Positions 62,014 through 64,000 of a DNA stretch of 64,000 nucleotides are shown here, piece after piece. Numbering within the stretch: position 1 is the stretch's first letter; every line of letters starts with the position of its first letter. The notes under the pieces were generated by a model. It was not told the DNA's origin, searched no databases, and was given only the letters and a program-made list of their open reading frames with translations. The stretch lies in contig NZ_JABKDE010000011.1 in the NCBI RefSeq assembly GCF_013623835.1, positions 1 to 64,000 on the forward strand, read 5' to 3'. A program made the translations under genes and the position numbers. Source of the DNA: Brevibacterium oceani. Lineage in GTDB: Bacteria > Actinomycetota > Actinomycetes > Actinomycetales > Brevibacteriaceae.

Positions 62014-63702
62014 CACAAGTAGGTGAGGTTTTCGGGGTCTCCGAACATTTTGTCCCTGGTCAGGCGGTTGCACGTCTGGGATTTGGGTAACTAATTTGAG
62101 CCGTATTATGGGGAATGAGCCCATTCGTGCGTAAGGTACCCACCGCGTCGGGCGCCACGGCCGTGCAGATCGCTGATAAGACTGGCGGGACGTACCGTAT
62201 CGTCGAGCACCTCGGATCCGCTCACACGCCCGAAGACCTCGCCGCTCTCGTCGAGGCTGGCAAAGCGAAGCTGCGGGACCCTGGACAGGCCACACTCGAC
62301 TTCGACACCGCCGATAAACCGCGGGTGTCCTCAGCAGTCGTGAAGTCCAGCAGATCCGGACTCCTCATCGACACGATCCGCACCGTGAACGAAAGGCTCG
62401 GGTTCGACGTCTTCGATGATGAAGCGTTCTTCCAGCTCGTTGTTGCCCGGTTGGTTGAGCCGACGTCGAAGTCTGACAGTGTCAGAGTCCTCGACGAACT
62501 CGGTGTCGAGGTCGTCCACCGCAACACGTTCCTCAACTGCCTCATCCGGGCCAACGAACGCGACTACCGGGCCCAGATCGCTGAGAAATGCTTCGCTCAC
62601 AGTATCGCCACCACCGGGATCAGTCTGCTCCTTTATGACGTGACGACCTTATATTTTGAGGCTGAGAGGGAAGACGCTCTGCGCCAGGTCGGGTACTCGA
62701 AAGAACGCCGCGTCGATCCGCAGATCGTCGTGGGACTCCTCGTCGACCGGACCGGGTTCCCACTCGAGATCGGCTGCTTCGAAGGATCGAAGGCCGAGAC
62801 TCACACGATCATTCCCGTGATCAAAACTTTCCAAGAACGACACCAGGTCACGGACATGGTCGTTGCTGCTGATGCGGGCATGTTGTCGGCGAAGAATCTG
62901 AAGGAACTTGATGATGCCGGTTTGCGGTTCATCGTCGGGTCGAGGCAGACGAAAGCCCCACATGATCTGGCGACGCATTTTCGGTGGAATGGTGAGTACG
63001 CCGACGATGGGCAGATCATCGACACGATCACTCCGAAGGGTGTGAAGCGACTCGACCCGGATCGGGTGAAGAAGCGACGCGAAACCGTCTGGTCGGCGGA
63101 AGAGCATCCGGATGCGTGGCGGGTGGTGTGGCAGTACCGGCGGAAGCGAGCGATGCGTGATGAGCAGACCCTGAACCTGCAGCGTAACCGAGCGTTGGCG
63201 ATCATCGACGGGCAGAAGCCGGCGAAGAAGGCCCGGTTCGTGAAGGTCACGGATGAGGAGAAAGCCTTCGATGAGAAGGCTTACGAGCGGGCGATGAAGT
63301 TGACAGGGTTCAAAGGCTACGTGACAAACATTCCCGCGGACGTCGTGTCGGCTGCTGAGGTGATCGGCAGTTATCACGACCTGTGGCATGTCGAGCAGTC
63401 TTTCCGAATGTCGAAGACAGATCTGAGGGCCAGGCCGATCTTTCACCGGAAGAGGGATGCGATCGAGGCGCACTTGACGCTCGTGTTCACCTCCTTGGCT
63501 GTGTCGAGGTTCATGCAGGACGCGACTGAGGCGTCGTTGAAGAAGATCATCACCACTTTGCGGCCATTGCGAGAGTTCACCGGCCGCGTGAGTGGTCAGG
63601 ACATCACGTTCACACCGGAAGTGCCCAAGGCCGTCGAGAACATGCTCAAAGCGCTGGAAAGATCGTGAACTCCGGCGTCAGCGGTGGGTAACTAAAGTTG
63701 TG
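62014..63702 (+). mobile_element. Complete IS1634-type insertion sequence, about 1.69 kb
   Basis: Bounded by CACAAGT on the left (62014) and AGTTGTG, its near reverse complement, on the right (ending 63702). With flanking bases the two ends match at 9 of 10 positions (TTGCACAAGT and TTGCACAACT). It carries one intact transposase (62115-63668). A GGGTAACTAA motif recurs 30 bases before the transposase start (62085) and near the right end (63686), and also in the fragment on the left (61772, one base different). No target-site duplication is apparent. Confidence 0.7.
62115..63668 (+). CDS. IS1634-family transposase (DDE type)
   Basis: A 517-residue DDE transposase that cuts the element out and pastes it elsewhere. 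The actinobacterial subgroup starts with M-S-P-F-V-R-K-V and has an E-H-L-G-S-A-H-T motif. First catalytic Asp in L-L-Y-D-V-T-T-L-Y-F-E (about 175-185), second Asp in V-V-A-A-D-A-G-M-L-S (about 252-261), and Glu in the C1 signature Y-H-D-L-W-H-V-E-Q-S-F-R-M-S-K (about 419-433; the Y-R-E-K pattern of IS4-like elements). All three are present and the frame is unbroken, so it is probably active. The family name is from memory of database usage. Confidence 0.85.
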   Translation: MSPFVRKVPTASGATAVQIADKTGGTYRIVEHLGSAHTPEDLAALVEAGKAKLRDPGQATLDFDTADKPRVSSAVVKSSRSGLLIDTIRTVNERLGFDVFDDEAFFQLVVARLVEPTSKSDSVRVLDELGVEVVHRNTFLNCLIRANERDYRAQIAEKCFAHSIATTGISLLLYDVTTLYFEAEREDALRQVGYSKERRVDPQIVVGLLVDRTGFPLEIGCFEGSKAETHTIIPVIKTFQERHQVTDMVVAADAGMLSAKNLKELDDAGLRFIVGSRQTKAPHDLATHFRWNGEYADDGQIIDTITPKGVKRLDPDRVKKRRETVWSAEEHPDAWRVVWQYRRKRAMRDEQTLNLQRNRALAIIDGQKPAKKARFVKVTDEEKAFDEKAYERAMKLTGFKGYVTNIPADVVSAAEVIGSYHDLWHVEQSFRMSKTDLRARPIFHRKRDAIEAHLTLVFTSLAVSRFMQDATEASLKKIITTLRPLREFTGRVSGQDITFTPEVPKAVENMLKALERS

Positions 63703-63893
63703 CAACTCAGGCCGAAGATACCAGCCTGAAGCAGTCACCGTTACGAGGGTAAGCCACACCTCCGTCCATTTAAAAGTTATCGCCCGAGCACCACCACATG
63801 AACAGACTCGAAACATGTTACGTGTCATCGAATCTAAGTCGGCGGTTCCGTTAACGCCAGGGTTTCGCCAGCACTGAGGCAGGAGTTCAGCCT
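63703..63893. other. Non-coding stretch after the insertion sequence
   Basis: About 190 bases without a coding frame, repeat or RNA that I can recognise. It does not continue the transposase fragment found left of the insertion sequence. Confidence 0.4.
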
Positions 63894-64000
63894 ATGATTT
63901 CCGAATGCCAGTGGTCGCCCATATGTGCTGCAAATGGTGTACGCCTACGGAACATACTGGACGCTGAATCCACCCCTTCGGATACGAACGAGCTCAGAAT
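63894..64000 (+). CDS. Possible start of an unidentified gene, cut by the window edge
   Basis: An ATG at 63894 with AGGAG about 9 bases upstream opens a frame that runs 35 codons to the end of the window (M-I-S-E-C-Q-W-S-P-I-C-A-A-N-G). The sequence has no resemblance I recognise. It could be the N-terminus of another accessory gene, or chance. Confidence 0.3.
   Translation, partial: MISECQWSPICAANGVRLRNILDAESTPSDTNELR

Noticed and set aside
62011..63705. Target-site duplication around the complete insertion sequence
   Set aside because: The bases directly outside the inferred ends (gacttg on the left, caactc on the right) do not match as a direct repeat.

Overview
The window is high-GC actinobacterial DNA. 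Gene content (tetrahydrofolate-dependent aromatic O-demethylation, quinate/shikimate-type genes, a TRAP transporter, many MFS carriers, several -10 boxes placed 7 bases before a start codon) fits a soil or surface actinomycete, probably Brevibacterium or a close relative. The genus is an inference from protein resemblance; no rRNA or tRNA gene was recognised to fix it.

Layout. 1-4.9 kb is a worn accessory stretch: a serine hydrolase with an odd C-terminus, a flavin monooxygenase remnant, a GNAT acetyltransferase, a membrane protein, an IS110-type remnant joined to an IS1634-type remnant, and an IclR regulator cut off by that insertion. 5-11.2 kb has an SDR oxidoreductase, then an Asp/Glu racemase divergent from a LysR regulator and a TRAP transporter (dctQ, dctM, dctP). 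11.3-13.3 kb is an ABC1/UbiB-type kinase. 13.4-18.9 kb is a vanillate-type demethylation locus: an AAHS carrier divergent from metF-purU-ligM, followed by a PadR (VanR-like) regulator, with a perfect palindrome in the divergent promoter.

19-25.3 kb holds TetR, an MFS exporter, an amidohydrolase, an amidase and an M20 amidohydrolase, all forward. 25.3-32.1 kb holds three related FAD dehydrogenases, a zinc alcohol dehydrogenase and a YciI protein, all reverse, facing a LysR regulator. 33.5-37.8 kb is a forward run of MHS carrier, Gfo/Idh/MocA oxidoreductase, TIM-barrel protein and a quinate/shikimate dehydrogenase. Patatin, CPBP protease, MerR and a membrane protein follow, then a large cell-surface protein with leucine-rich-repeat-variant sequence.

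44.2-51.8 kb looks less GC-rich than its neighbours and carries a peptide-type ABC transporter whose operon includes a creatininase-family hydrolase and a nitrilase-family hydrolase, ending with a GntR regulator. 51.8-58.1 kb is a D-galactonate (De Ley-Doudoroff) locus: IclR regulator divergent from dgoK-dgoA-dgoD and two ACS-family MFS carriers. 58.7-61.6 kb is one large NACHT/STAND NTPase with an N-terminal restriction-endonuclease-like domain, a likely anti-phage gene. It is followed by a broken and then a complete IS1634-type element (62014-63702), whose left end is defined by a conserved CACAA at exactly 101 bases before the transposase start in all three copies in the window.

Much of the window is linked by theme: uptake and funnelling of plant-derived aromatics and hydroaromatics (vanillate, quinate/shikimate) towards protocatechuate, sugar-acid use, and amide hydrolysis. 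The protocatechuate ring-cleavage genes themselves are not here.
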